In this document: piece after piece, positions 26,055-34,718 of the stretch | Position numbering within the stretch: position 1 is the stretch's first letter | Layout: each line of letters begins with the position of its first letter | From: Candidatus Bathyarchaeota archaeon | GTDB taxonomy: Archaea; Thermoproteota; Bathyarchaeia; Bathyarchaeales; Bathycorpusculaceae | NCBI GenBank assembly: GCA_018396705.1 | Contig: JAGTQZ010000002.1 | Span: 186,001-250,000 of the forward strand | DNA: 64,000 bases | Direction of reading: 5' to 3' | Notes under the pieces: model-generated | Told to the model about the DNA's origin: nothing | Seen by the model: the letters and a program-made list of their open reading frames with translations, nothing else | The model's database searches: none | Position numbers and translations under genes: made by a program

Positions 26055-26554
26055 TGGGTTTCTCTCTGACGCTTTCCCATATCATAATGGTTATTGCTTC
26101 TGTATGTTTGGCAAGTGTTTTTTCTGCCTACGCGTTCTATACTGGAAACCTTGTTCAAAACGAGTTGGCACAGAACGTTAACAACTATAAAGCCATGGTC
26201 AACATTAAACTGGAAATAGTCTACGCCACCGTAAACACCACTACGACACCATCACACTTTGTTATATACGCAAAAAACACTGGAAATCTGCCCATGAGCG
26301 ACTTCACTTTTCTAGATGTCTATGTAGGAGGGTATGGAAAAGCCCAGTTCTTCAAATACAACGCTACAGCAGGACCTGGAAGTGGACAGTTCAAGCTGTT
26401 AACCGCTGATGGAGACAACTATTGGGAGCCACGGGAAACCGCAGTTATAATAGCTTATCCCACAAGCGATATTGAAGGCGTGATCTTTGAGGCTAAAATT
26501 GTGCCGTCAAAAGGTATAGGTAGCAGCTACCTCTTCCCTGCACCGCCATCATGA
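26051..26554 (+). CDS. arlG: Archaellum stator protein ArlG
   Basis: One N-terminal transmembrane helix (IIMVIASVCLASVFSAYAFY) followed by a beta-rich extracellular domain with the KNTGNLPMSDFTFLDVYV pattern typical of ArlF/ArlG. ArlG forms a filament-like cap on the pseudoperiplasmic side that, with ArlF, anchors the motor to the S-layer. Assigned as G from the order X-G-F-H-I-J. It overlaps the previous gene by 4 bases. Confidence 0.7.
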   Translation: MMGFSLTLSHIIMVIASVCLASVFSAYAFYTGNLVQNELAQNVNNYKAMVNIKLEIVYATVNTTTTPSHFVIYAKNTGNLPMSDFTFLDVYVGGYGKAQFFKYNATAGPGSGQFKLLTADGDNYWEPRETAVIIAYPTSDIEGVIFEAKIVPSKGIGSSYLFPAPPS

Positions 26555-26570
26555 GGAGGCGGAAGCCTAC

Positions 26571-27098
26571 ATGGGTTTTTCCGTGACCATAACTTCCTCA
26601 ATCGTCCTAATAGCTATCTTCGCATTGGCAGTGTCTCTTTTAATAACAACATTCCAAGGACTAAGAGACATGTCGCATGTTGCTGAAGAATACATAAGCC
26701 GAGAAAAGGAAAAACTCAATGTTGCCTTACAATTGGAAGTCTACCCCATAAACGCTACAGCGTGTAACGTAACGGTAAGAAACATAGGCTCTCAAACAGT
26801 GTTCTTTGAAGATCAATCAGGCTTCAAATGGAACACTATAATTGTCTCCTATGGAAACAGTTCATTCTGGACAACTTATCAGATTGAAGATTACGTCATA
26901 TCTGAGGTTAGGGTTTCTGGAACGGACTACAGTTTTACGCCGAGAAGTCATCCCTATATAGAAGCTGGAGAGGAAGCCTACATTGTGTTTAACATTCCAG
27001 AAGGTGCTCCGGAAATCCCAATTAACGGTTTAGTTTCTGTGGTTTTTGTCTCCCATTATGGAGCTATAGCCAAAGCAGAGGCGGTAAGAAAACAATGA
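26571..27098 (+). CDS. arlF: Archaellum stator protein ArlF
   Basis: MGFSVTITSSIVLIAIFALA is the ArlF-type N-terminus, then a single membrane helix and a beta-sandwich domain with CNVTVRNIGSQTVFF and a YIEAGEEAYIVFNI strand. ArlF binds S-layer protein and serves as a stator. It starts 16 bases after arlG with GAGGAGG upstream, and overlaps arlH by 4 bases (ATGA). Confidence 0.7.
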   Translation: MGFSVTITSSIVLIAIFALAVSLLITTFQGLRDMSHVAEEYISREKEKLNVALQLEVYPINATACNVTVRNIGSQTVFFEDQSGFKWNTIIVSYGNSSFWTTYQIEDYVISEVRVSGTDYSFTPRSHPYIEAGEEAYIVFNIPEGAPEIPINGLVSVVFVSHYGAIAKAEAVRKQ

Positions 27099-27796
27099 AG
27101 GTTATAAGTTTGGGAATAGCCGAGCTTGACCGAGATCTTGGCGGCGGGCTTCCTCATCCAAGTCTTATATCCATTGAAGGAGAATATGGCTCAGGCAAAA
27201 CTATTTTCGTCCAGCAAATAGCAAAAGCAATGCTGAACGTTGGGCTTCGAGTATACATTATATCAAGCGAGGCGACAGTCAAAGAATACTTATCCATGAT
27301 GAGGTCGGTAAGGCTTGACGCTGATGACCATTACCTTTCTGGTCAACTCAACATATATCCATTACATATCGAGGGGGGAAGATGGAACGATTTCTTAAGC
27401 TCTTTCTTTCTCAAAGTGACGGCGAATTTCCTTGAACTGAAAAAAGCTTTGTATGATGCTGTAATCATCGACAGCCTTAGCGTTTTAACTGTGAACACGC
27501 CGCCTTCAGAATTTCTAACTTTCATCACAAGAATGAAAAACCTTGTTTCAGACGATAAAACGGTGGTTACAACATTCCATCCGGATTTTCTTTCGGAAGA
27601 AAACATTATGAAGTTGAGGGCAAGCTCAGACGTATACCTAATGTTAAAAAACGCCAGCATTTCAGGACTCGACGTGAAAGTACTCCGAGTTGTAAAACTT
27701 TGGGGGGTTAGCGGTGAAAGAAAAAGCGCCATAACCCTCGAAATCAACCCTCAAATAGGTTTGAGAGTTATGCCCCTCAGCGGCGTAAAAGTTTAG
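27095..27796 (+). CDS. arlH: Archaellum regulatory ATPase ArlH
   Basis: KaiC-like ATPase of 233 residues. It begins ISLGIAELDRDLGGGLPHPS, has Walker A GEYGSGKT at residues 29-36 and Walker B AVIIDSLSVL. ArlH binds ATP without strong hydrolysis and forms a ring below ArlI in the motor. Its usual FlaH context between F and I supports the assignment. Translation is coupled to arlF. Confidence 0.88.
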   Translation: MKVISLGIAELDRDLGGGLPHPSLISIEGEYGSGKTIFVQQIAKAMLNVGLRVYIISSEATVKEYLSMMRSVRLDADDHYLSGQLNIYPLHIEGGRWNDFLSSFFLKVTANFLELKKALYDAVIIDSLSVLTVNTPPSEFLTFITRMKNLVSDDKTVVTTFHPDFLSEENIMKLRASSDVYLMLKNASISGLDVKVLRVVKLWGVSGERKSAITLEINPQIGLRVMPLSGVKV

Positions 27797-27807
27797 GAAG
27801 TGGGATC

Positions 27808-29481
27808 ATGTCGAAAAAACTTAAACTAAGCCTACCAAAATTCTCCGGTTTCAAACTGTCGCTCTCCTCAAAAAAGGAGATGACAGAGGAGGATGCTTGG
27901 CCGTTCAAAAGAACCGTCTGTGAAACATTAGAGGAAGCCATGACTGAACATCCATATTTAAAGAAATACTTAGAAAGTTTACCAGAAAAACCCAAGTACG
28001 TTTTAAACCTCGAGCTAGAAGAGTACGGAAAAGACGACAACATAGTCTATCCTTTAGGTTTAGGCATATACGCCCACATAGACATCGGCGGGGAAATCGG
28101 AAAATACAATATGGTGGAGCCTGAAAAACCAGACCGCAAACTTCTCGATGAAATTGAAGAAGCCGTCGCCGTGCTCATTGGCGACAAAGAGTATAAAGGG
28201 CAAAAAGAACACGTACTAGCCTCGCTTTTTAAACAAGCTATTAAAAAGAAAATGGTTAAAATTCCAAAAGAAAAAGATGAAAATGCGATTCTCTACCATT
28301 TTTTGAGAGAAAAAATTGGACATGGTTTCATTGACGGTTTTTTAGCAGATCCATGGTTAGAGGATGTCAGCATACCCGGAGAAGGTAAAGTTTTCGTTTA
28401 CCATAAAATGTTTGGGCATCTTGAGACTAATGTTGATGTCTCAAAGGATGAGATTAACCGCCTTTTAAAAAACATATCTGAAAGGTATGGAAAAGTCCTA
28501 AGCTACACGCATCCAATAATCGACATACACCTGCCTGATGGCTCAAGGTTCAACATTGTCTACGGCGAGGACATAAGCCTAAGAGGAAGCAACTTTACCA
28601 TAAGAAAGTTCCCAAAAGAACCGATTTCAGTTGCCCAGCTTATACGATGGAAAACAATGTCCCCCGAGTTAGGCGCCTACCTTTGGATGCTTTTTGAGAT
28701 TGGAATATCCGCAATGGTTTGCGGAGAAACAGCGTCCGGTAAAACAACAACATTGAACGCTTTAATGGGTTTTATAAACTCGGACTCCAAAATCATAAGT
28801 ATAGAAGAAACCCCGGAAGTCAATCTTTTCCATAAAAACTGGATTAGAGAGGTTACAAGGCTTCATACAGGTGCACCGGTAACAATGTTCGACCTTTTGA
28901 AGGCAGCCCTCCGCCAGAGGCCAGACTACATTATCGTAGGCGAAATTCGAGGCGAGGAAGGCCGAGTGGCATTTCAAGCCATTGAAACAGGCCACCCAGT
29001 TATTTCCACCATGCATGCTGGAACCTTAGGCCAACTCTTCCAGAGGCTTACATCCCATCCAATAGACGTCCCTAAAACTCACATTGATGGGTTGAACCTA
29101 GCAATTTTTCAGGCAAGGATGGAGCGGGGTAAACGGTTCATACGGAGGGTTACATCTGTAAACGAGATAATAGGATACGAGCCCGACGAAGGACGGTTAA
29201 ACTATTTGCCAACATTCCTCTATGACCCAGACTTGGACAAAATAAGGTTTATGGGTTCAAGCTATCACCTTGAAACCAAGGTTTTGGCTTTCAGAGGCTG
29301 GGGTAAAGAGAGGCTGAGGGAACTTTACGACGAGTTAAGGGCTAGAGCTGAAATCTTAAGCTTTCTGGCAGAGAACTTTCCGCGGTACACAGACGTTTGG
29401 AAAACATGTATTGCTGTTCGGGAAAAAGGCGTCTGGGAAGTTTATCGAAGAGTTAAAGAGATGAAGGTTCCTTGGGAATAA
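27808..29481 (+). CDS. arlI: Archaellum assembly and rotation ATPase ArlI
   Basis: GspE-type secretion ATPase of 557 residues that powers archaellin assembly and rotation. The P-loop GETASGKTTT is at residues 306-315. The Walker B region and Asp/His boxes appear in YIIVGEIRGEEGRVAFQAIE and TGHPVISTMHAGT. The N-terminal 120 residues are charged and variable, as in other ArlI. The next gene starts inside it (10-base overlap). Confidence 0.94.
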   Translation: MSKKLKLSLPKFSGFKLSLSSKKEMTEEDAWPFKRTVCETLEEAMTEHPYLKKYLESLPEKPKYVLNLELEEYGKDDNIVYPLGLGIYAHIDIGGEIGKYNMVEPEKPDRKLLDEIEEAVAVLIGDKEYKGQKEHVLASLFKQAIKKKMVKIPKEKDENAILYHFLREKIGHGFIDGFLADPWLEDVSIPGEGKVFVYHKMFGHLETNVDVSKDEINRLLKNISERYGKVLSYTHPIIDIHLPDGSRFNIVYGEDISLRGSNFTIRKFPKEPISVAQLIRWKTMSPELGAYLWMLFEIGISAMVCGETASGKTTTLNALMGFINSDSKIISIEETPEVNLFHKNWIREVTRLHTGAPVTMFDLLKAALRQRPDYIIVGEIRGEEGRVAFQAIETGHPVISTMHAGTLGQLFQRLTSHPIDVPKTHIDGLNLAIFQARMERGKRFIRRVTSVNEIIGYEPDEGRLNYLPTFLYDPDLDKIRFMGSSYHLETKVLAFRGWGKERLRELYDELRARAEILSFLAENFPRYTDVWKTCIAVREKGVWEVYRRVKEMKVPWE

Positions 29482-31064
29482 CTAAAAAAGCGGCAAAAAC
29501 GTCAAGGGAAATTCTTTTATCCATTTTACTGCTGTTCCCGTCCTTACTATTTGCGATTTATTACATGTTTACTGGAAAAATTTTAGAGGCCGTCCTCGTT
29601 TTGCCAATGGGTTTAGGCATTTTACTAATCTTAAAACATATGGGCAGGCGGCGCCTTCCAAGAAGAGTGGATTTTAGCTTAACCACTACTATTTTTCACA
29701 TGTATAGTTTGTCTCTGGGAGAAACCTCTCCAGATGACTTGGTTGGCACAATAGCTGAAAACAAGGAATATGGCTTTTACAGCCAAGTGTTTAGAAAAAT
29801 CCGCAGTCTCGCAAAAGATTTTGGATACGGTATTACAAAGGCCACGGCGCATGTAGCTGAGGCTGTGAAGCCTCCCCTAAAGGATATACTTGTAAGGCTT
29901 ACCAACGTGTTTTCAAGCGTCGAACCCCGCGGCTATTTGGAAATGGAATCTTCAATGTTGATTGAAGAGTATTCTGGATATTACACGCGGGCAATTGAAA
30001 CATTAAAAACTCTTGGAGGAATATTCACTTCTTTCCAAAGCGTGACCGTCTTCCTAATAATGACTATTGTGATTATGGCAATTTTCATGATTGACCCAAG
30101 CGCTATAGTATTTGGCTATATAATTGCCGCATTTTCCGTCATAATGATGTATGTTCTTTTTAGGGCCTCTTCGCCGAGAGAGCGACTTGTATATATAGGA
30201 AGGTATCCTCCAAAACTTTATCTTGCCATGAAGTGGGGCTTAATTGCAACTGGAGCGTCCTCGACAACTCTTGCCATTTTACTGTATTTTTCAAAGGGCC
30301 CGCCTTTGGCTTTTACGACATTAGGCTTAGGCATAATTGTCCCTGGAATTTTTGGGTACATGCTGGAAAAACAGGTAAGCAAGATTGATAGGCATTACCC
30401 AACTTTTCTTAAGGCTCTCGGCGAGAACTTGGCCTCAACTTCAGATTTGAAGGCCGCCTTCTCATATATTATTCAGATGGAGCTTGGTCCTTTCAAAAAG
30501 CTTGTCAGAGAAGCCTTGGCTAGGTTGAGGCTTGGAATAGGCCATGAACAGACTTTAGAGACGCTTGCTTCTGAGGCGGCGTCCTATCAGGTTCACATCA
30601 GTAACAGAATTTTTTTGGATGCCTTAAGCCGGGGTGCTAATCCGCTTGAGATTGGCAACGCTCTTGGAAATCGTGTTGTGAGGTTTATTGAGTTTCGGAA
30701 GTCAAGAGACGTTGCGGCTAAGGGTTTTCAAATGATAGTGATGGTTATGCAGCCTTTAACTGTTATGCTGTTAATTGTTATGCAGGTGCTTGCAGACTTT
30801 ATGTCAAAGTATTTAGTGAATCTGCCATACTTTGGTTTCAACGCCATTCCAATTCCAGTGATCGAAGTGGGCAACATAGCCCTAATTTTCATAATGGCAA
30901 TAGTAAACGCATTAACAATAAAAGAGGTTTCAGGTGGCCACTGGGGCACTTTTCTATTAAACTTGGGCATACTTTTGACAGTCAGCGGTTTAACTTGGAT
31001 GGCAGCCCACATGTTTATAGAATTTGCCTTGGGTTCCATGCCAAGCCTAGAACTGCCCGTGTAA
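29472..31064 (+). CDS. arlJ: Archaellum polytopic membrane platform ArlJ
   Basis: A GspF/TadC-like membrane protein of 530 residues with about nine hydrophobic helices and two large cytosolic domains (about residues 60-170 and 260-400). These contain ESSMLIEEYSGYYTRAIETLK and KALGENLASTSDLKAAFSYI. It is the membrane core beneath ArlI. The TTG start lies within arlI. A short GGCAA-GGTT-TTGCC hairpin follows at 31080. Confidence 0.92.
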   Translation: MGITKKAAKTSREILLSILLLFPSLLFAIYYMFTGKILEAVLVLPMGLGILLILKHMGRRRLPRRVDFSLTTTIFHMYSLSLGETSPDDLVGTIAENKEYGFYSQVFRKIRSLAKDFGYGITKATAHVAEAVKPPLKDILVRLTNVFSSVEPRGYLEMESSMLIEEYSGYYTRAIETLKTLGGIFTSFQSVTVFLIMTIVIMAIFMIDPSAIVFGYIIAAFSVIMMYVLFRASSPRERLVYIGRYPPKLYLAMKWGLIATGASSTTLAILLYFSKGPPLAFTTLGLGIIVPGIFGYMLEKQVSKIDRHYPTFLKALGENLASTSDLKAAFSYIIQMELGPFKKLVREALARLRLGIGHEQTLETLASEAASYQVHISNRIFLDALSRGANPLEIGNALGNRVVRFIEFRKSRDVAAKGFQMIVMVMQPLTVMLLIVMQVLADFMSKYLVNLPYFGFNAIPIPVIEVGNIALIFIMAIVNALTIKEVSGGHWGTFLLNLGILLTVSGLTWMAAHMFIEFALGSMPSLELPV

Positions 31065-31150
31065 GTAAAAGTCTTGTTAGGCAAGGTTTTGCCGCCATCG
31101 CTTTTAAACAGATTATAGTGGTTTTCTTTTTGACGCGAGATATGTATTAT

Positions 31151-31184
31151 GAGTTCATATTCTGAGTTCGTATTCTGATTCGTG
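31151..31184 (+). promoter_or_regulatory. Tandem 13-bp repeats upstream of archaellin genes
   Basis: GAGTTCATATTCT is followed directly by GAGTTCGTATTCT and a partial third copy GA-TTCGTG. The unit also occurs once before the arl machinery operon (25191). A TATA-like TTTTAAATAA follows at about 31187. The arrangement suggests an activator or repressor site controlling archaellin transcription. Confidence 0.45.
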
Positions 31185-31271
31185 ATTTTAAATAATGTTT
31201 ATTATATCTTAATATACGCTATTCACTTGGTGGAGGTAGTGGTGGAGTAAGTAGAGTAGGTGGTAGAAAAT

Positions 31272-32126
31272 ATGAGAGAAAAACCAAACATTAAATGCCA
31301 AAAATGCGGACACGAATGGCACACCAAGTCTAGGCTTAAAATGGTGACATGCCCATCATGCAACCAGAAAACTCCAAACATCACGTTACATCCTCGCCGA
31401 CGGGTAATCAAGGCTCTTGCACAAAGCAGACAAGCAATCATCGGCCTAGAAGCAGCCATAGTGCTAATCGCATTTGTCATTATAGCAGCAGCCTTCAGCT
31501 TCATGGTGGTCAACCAAGGCTTATATGCCACTGAAAGAGGCAAAGTAGTCATACAAGAAGGCCTAAAACAGGCTAGCACACCGTTAACCATAGATGGAAC
31601 AACCTTTGTGAGAACAACGCCCGACGGCAGAACTGTAAATGTAATCATAGTCCCAGTGAAGGCCTTTGGGGTGAAGTTTGTTGCTTTTGGAAGAAATCAA
31701 ACAGTTATAACCCTAAGAGTAGGTGAAAAAGCGTGGGCTAACGTATACTGCGGAGTGCTCTATAATAGCACCGACACAAGCAAGACTTATGATCCTTCAC
31801 TGCGATATGGAAATGGCACACACTCCGTGAAATTTGACGATTTTGTTGGTTTTCGATATAACACCACTGCAGGAGTTTATGTAAATGGAACATATAATGA
31901 AGACCTAATTACTGGAGCTGTGCTCGCCATTGCAAACAGCAATGGTGACGAGGCCTTAGATACTGGTGAGAAGGGATATCTGCTGATAACCCTTGCAAGG
32001 GAGGACGTTGCCTCAGCCAGAACTGCAATAAATATTGAGATAAGGCTGGACAAAAGCGCCACTCTTTCAATTGAAATTACCATTCCAGAGTCCATGCCAG
32101 CCAACACCTACGTACCAATAATCTAG
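31272..32126 (+). CDS. Archaellin (A type) with N-terminal zinc ribbon
   Basis: A 284-residue archaellin. The mature N-terminus IIGLEAAIVLIAFVIIAAAF is the type IV pilin-like helix, and the processing site is SRQA|IIG with Ala at -1. What is odd is the 55-residue leader: it carries a complete four-cysteine zinc ribbon (C9-x2-C12 and C27-x2-C30) followed by a basic stretch. The ATG at 31272 follows AGGTGG by 8 bases. The beta domain has several NxS/T sequons (NQT, NST, NGT, NTT). No downstream start avoids the ribbon entirely without losing the basic leader. Confidence 0.85.
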   Translation: MREKPNIKCQKCGHEWHTKSRLKMVTCPSCNQKTPNITLHPRRRVIKALAQSRQAIIGLEAAIVLIAFVIIAAAFSFMVVNQGLYATERGKVVIQEGLKQASTPLTIDGTTFVRTTPDGRTVNVIIVPVKAFGVKFVAFGRNQTVITLRVGEKAWANVYCGVLYNSTDTSKTYDPSLRYGNGTHSVKFDDFVGFRYNTTAGVYVNGTYNEDLITGAVLAIANSNGDEALDTGEKGYLLITLAREDVASARTAINIEIRLDKSATLSIEITIPESMPANTYVPII

Positions 32127-32140
32127 GAGGAAACAAAAGC

Positions 32141-32812
32141 ATGACTAAAATGCGGAAAGATAGAAAAGGCGTTGTGGGCATTGAGGCCGCCATAGTTCTT
32201 ATCGCCTTCATTATCGTCGCAGCTGCATTGAGCTATGTCGTCGTTAACATGGGCCTCTTCATAACGCAGAAAACTAAAGATACAATGCAGGAGGGTGTGG
32301 ACGAATCCCAGAGTGCACTACAGCTGGACGGCATAATAGTTGGAAAGACAAATAACGAGCGTCAAGTGGAGTGGCTGATTTTGCCAGTTAAGTTGTCTGT
32401 TGGCAAAGCTGCTCTCGACTTCAAGAAAGAAGCCATTGTGATTTCGGTGTACTTGCCAAACGCAACATTGTTGAACATTTATAATGGGGTTTACATGAAC
32501 GGAACACAGACTGAAACAGACTGCGACGTGCTAATAGCAAACCTCAGCAGACTCTATAAAATGAACGAAACAGACATGGCTATGTCCATAATTTACAACG
32601 GCAACGGCAATACTGTTCTTGAATCCACGGAGAAAGCCTTCATAATAATCCACTTGAACAGCACAGTGGCCGGCTTTCCGAGAATACGCCACACCCTAGT
32701 CGCTTATGAAACCGTAACCATAGAAGTTAGAGGCGCTAGAGGCGCAGTTTTGACAGTTGTGCGCACAATCCCCGGCGGATTGCTTGAAAACTCGTATGTG
32801 GATTTACGTTAG
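32141..32812 (+). CDS. Archaellin (B type), first copy
   Basis: A 223-residue archaellin with a normal 10-residue leader ending DRKG, then VVGIEAAIVLIAFIIVAAAL. It belongs to the B type, recognised by ALSYVVVNMGL and TQKTKDTMQEG after the hydrophobic helix and by a C-terminus ending in TVVRTIPGG. It follows the A-type gene by 14 bases with AGGAGG upstream, so the pair is co-translated. NxS/T sequons are present. Confidence 0.9.
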   Translation: MTKMRKDRKGVVGIEAAIVLIAFIIVAAALSYVVVNMGLFITQKTKDTMQEGVDESQSALQLDGIIVGKTNNERQVEWLILPVKLSVGKAALDFKKEAIVISVYLPNATLLNIYNGVYMNGTQTETDCDVLIANLSRLYKMNETDMAMSIIYNGNGNTVLESTEKAFIIIHLNSTVAGFPRIRHTLVAYETVTIEVRGARGAVLTVVRTIPGGLLENSYVDLR

Positions 32813-32968
32813 CACATAACCTTCTTTCTAGTCTGATTTTGAATCGGATTTTGTAATTTATTCAATATTTAGAATCGAAATTGTAAATTCTACAAATTCA
32901 TATCGCCATTTCATAATCCTTAATATAAGTTCCAATAAAAACTGAAAACGCAAAACGGTGAATGAAAA

Positions 32969-33619
32969 ATGAATTGGAAAAAAGTGCTGGTGAAAATAGC
33001 AAAACAGAAACGCGCCATGATAGGCTTAGAAGCCGCCATAATCCTCATAGCCTTCGTCATCATAGCCGGAGCCTTCAGCTTCATGGTCATAAACCAAGGC
33101 CTATTCGCAACAGAAAGAGGCAAAACAGTAGTCCAGGACAGCCTAAGACAATCAAGCACACCATTGATAGTGGACGGAAGCATATGTCTAAGAGCCAGCT
33201 CTCCAACAACAATAGACGCTATAGTAATCCCACTGAGGGCTTATGGTGTCAAGTACGTAGCACTTGGAAAAGAAGAAACCTCTGTAACCCTTCAAGTAGC
33301 CGGCAGTGCTTGGCCCAATGTATATGAAGGGATAAATGGAACATTCACCACAAGTGACAACTTTGACGACCTAGTTCAAAACGTAACTTCGGGTCATGCT
33401 GCATTGTTTATCCAAAACAGTAATGGCGACGAATCCTTGGATTCAAACGAAAAAGGCTTCTTAGTTTTATCATTAAGCAACACCGCATCTGCAAGAGCCC
33501 ACATAGTTGTCGAAATCAAACCTGAAAAAGCTGCGCCGCTTACAATTGACTTCTATGTTCCAGAATCTTTGCCAATTCCAGAAGGTCAAACAACAAGCTG
33601 GGTGACGGTGGCGGGCTAA
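32969..33619 (+). CDS. Archaellin (A type), second copy
   Basis: A 216-residue archaellin. The 16-residue leader KQKRA|MIGLEAA has Ala at -1 like the first A-type protein but has no zinc ribbon. The FSFMVINQGLFATERGKTVV helix end and STPLIVDGS segment match the first A-type gene closely. A separate 156-base AT-rich spacer before it, with TTAATATAAG near 32922, suggests its own promoter. Confidence 0.9.
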   Translation: MNWKKVLVKIAKQKRAMIGLEAAIILIAFVIIAGAFSFMVINQGLFATERGKTVVQDSLRQSSTPLIVDGSICLRASSPTTIDAIVIPLRAYGVKYVALGKEETSVTLQVAGSAWPNVYEGINGTFTTSDNFDDLVQNVTSGHAALFIQNSNGDESLDSNEKGFLVLSLSNTASARAHIVVEIKPEKAAPLTIDFYVPESLPIPEGQTTSWVTVAG

Positions 33620-34264
33620 ATGTTCGGCAAAAAACTGTTTAGGAATAAAAAGGGCATTGTGGGTGTTGAGGCTGCTATCGTGCTCATAGCCTTCCTGATA
33701 ATCGCGGCGGCTCTCAGCTATGTTGTCATAAACATGGGCTTCTACACAACCCAGAAAACGAAGGAAACCATGCAAACAGGATTGGAAGAATCATTGACCG
33801 CTCTGCAACTGGACGGCGTAGTTACGGCAAGAACTAACGATTCGTCAAATCACATCCTCTACATACTGGTACCGGTTAAACTATCTGCGGGCAGAGGAGC
33901 AGTGGATCTCAGTAGTAGCTCAGTGGTAGTTTCAGTATATTTGCCAAACGCCACATTGATGAATATATATCAAGGCGCAAATCCGGGAACGACAGATGTT
34001 ACATGGGACAAACTAAATGGCACTTTGAAGCTTGAAAATAATCAAGCTAAATTTGCGATATACAACGATGACGGTGACACTCTACTGGAATCAAATGAAA
34101 AGGCCTTCCTATTAATCCGCCTAAACGCAACAGATACCAATTATATGCTTGGAGAATATCAGACCATAAAGATTGAGGTTAGAACGGCGAAAGGCGCTGC
34201 CCTTACAGTGGTTCGCACAGCCCCCGGCGGCCTAGCATCAAAATCTTTCGTAGACTTAGGCTAA
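33620..34264 (+). CDS. Archaellin (B type), second copy
   Basis: A 214-residue archaellin with leader NKKG|IVGVEAA and the B-type signatures ALSYVVINMGF and TQKTKETMQTG, and the C-terminus TVVRTAPGG. Its ATG abuts the preceding stop with no spacer, a strong sign of coupled expression with the A-type partner. After it a T-rich stretch (34300-34340) may end the transcript. Confidence 0.9.
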   Translation: MFGKKLFRNKKGIVGVEAAIVLIAFLIIAAALSYVVINMGFYTTQKTKETMQTGLEESLTALQLDGVVTARTNDSSNHILYILVPVKLSAGRGAVDLSSSSVVVSVYLPNATLMNIYQGANPGTTDVTWDKLNGTLKLENNQAKFAIYNDDGDTLLESNEKAFLLIRLNATDTNYMLGEYQTIKIEVRTAKGAALTVVRTAPGGLASKSFVDLG

Positions 34265-34354
34265 ACGACCACCATCATATACTCCACCCTACTTCCACCC
34301 ATTTTTTGGTAATAACTCTACCTCTCTTTTTCTTCACAATTTCCTTGTTCCATT

Positions 34355-34558
34355 TCATTTCCGGCTTTCAAGGCTTCTTCGATTTTTGCAAAGCGTCTCA
34401 TCCCTAACCTTTTTCAAGGTTTCTAAGAGCAAGTATCCCATGGGCGTCTCATTTTCGTCAGTAACGTAAACCCATTTCATGCCGCTTCTATACCAGTTGA
34501 GCAGCGCCCGCGCATAAGCATCAAAACCTTCAGCCTCATTCTCCTCCACGTCCCCCAA
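34355..34558 (-). CDS. Short hypothetical protein
   Basis: A 67-residue frame from a TTG start with protein-like character (GMKWVYVTDENETPMGYLLL) but no family I recognise. It could be a remnant of a longer protein. The rest of the 34265-34718 interval shows no other gene. Confidence 0.35.
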   Translation of the reverse strand: MGDVEENEAEGFDAYARALLNWYRSGMKWVYVTDENETPMGYLLLETLKKVRDETLCKNRRSLESRK

Positions 34559-34718
34559 GCGTGTTTAAGGCCACCAAAGCCGAACCTTATCTTTTGTCGC
34601 ATAATTCTCATACTTGCTCTACATTACCATAAAAAGGTAGGGGTCAATACGTTTTGGCGTACGCGCAGCCTACACATAAACGCTGTCGATTCTAGCTACA
34701 ATAAGGTTTAGATGAGAC

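Noticed and set aside
31223-31648. Leftward frame of 141 codons over the first archaellin
   Set aside because: It lies antisense to the archaellin; its Ser/Thr/Met-rich translation shows no domain and the archaellin motifs are unambiguous.
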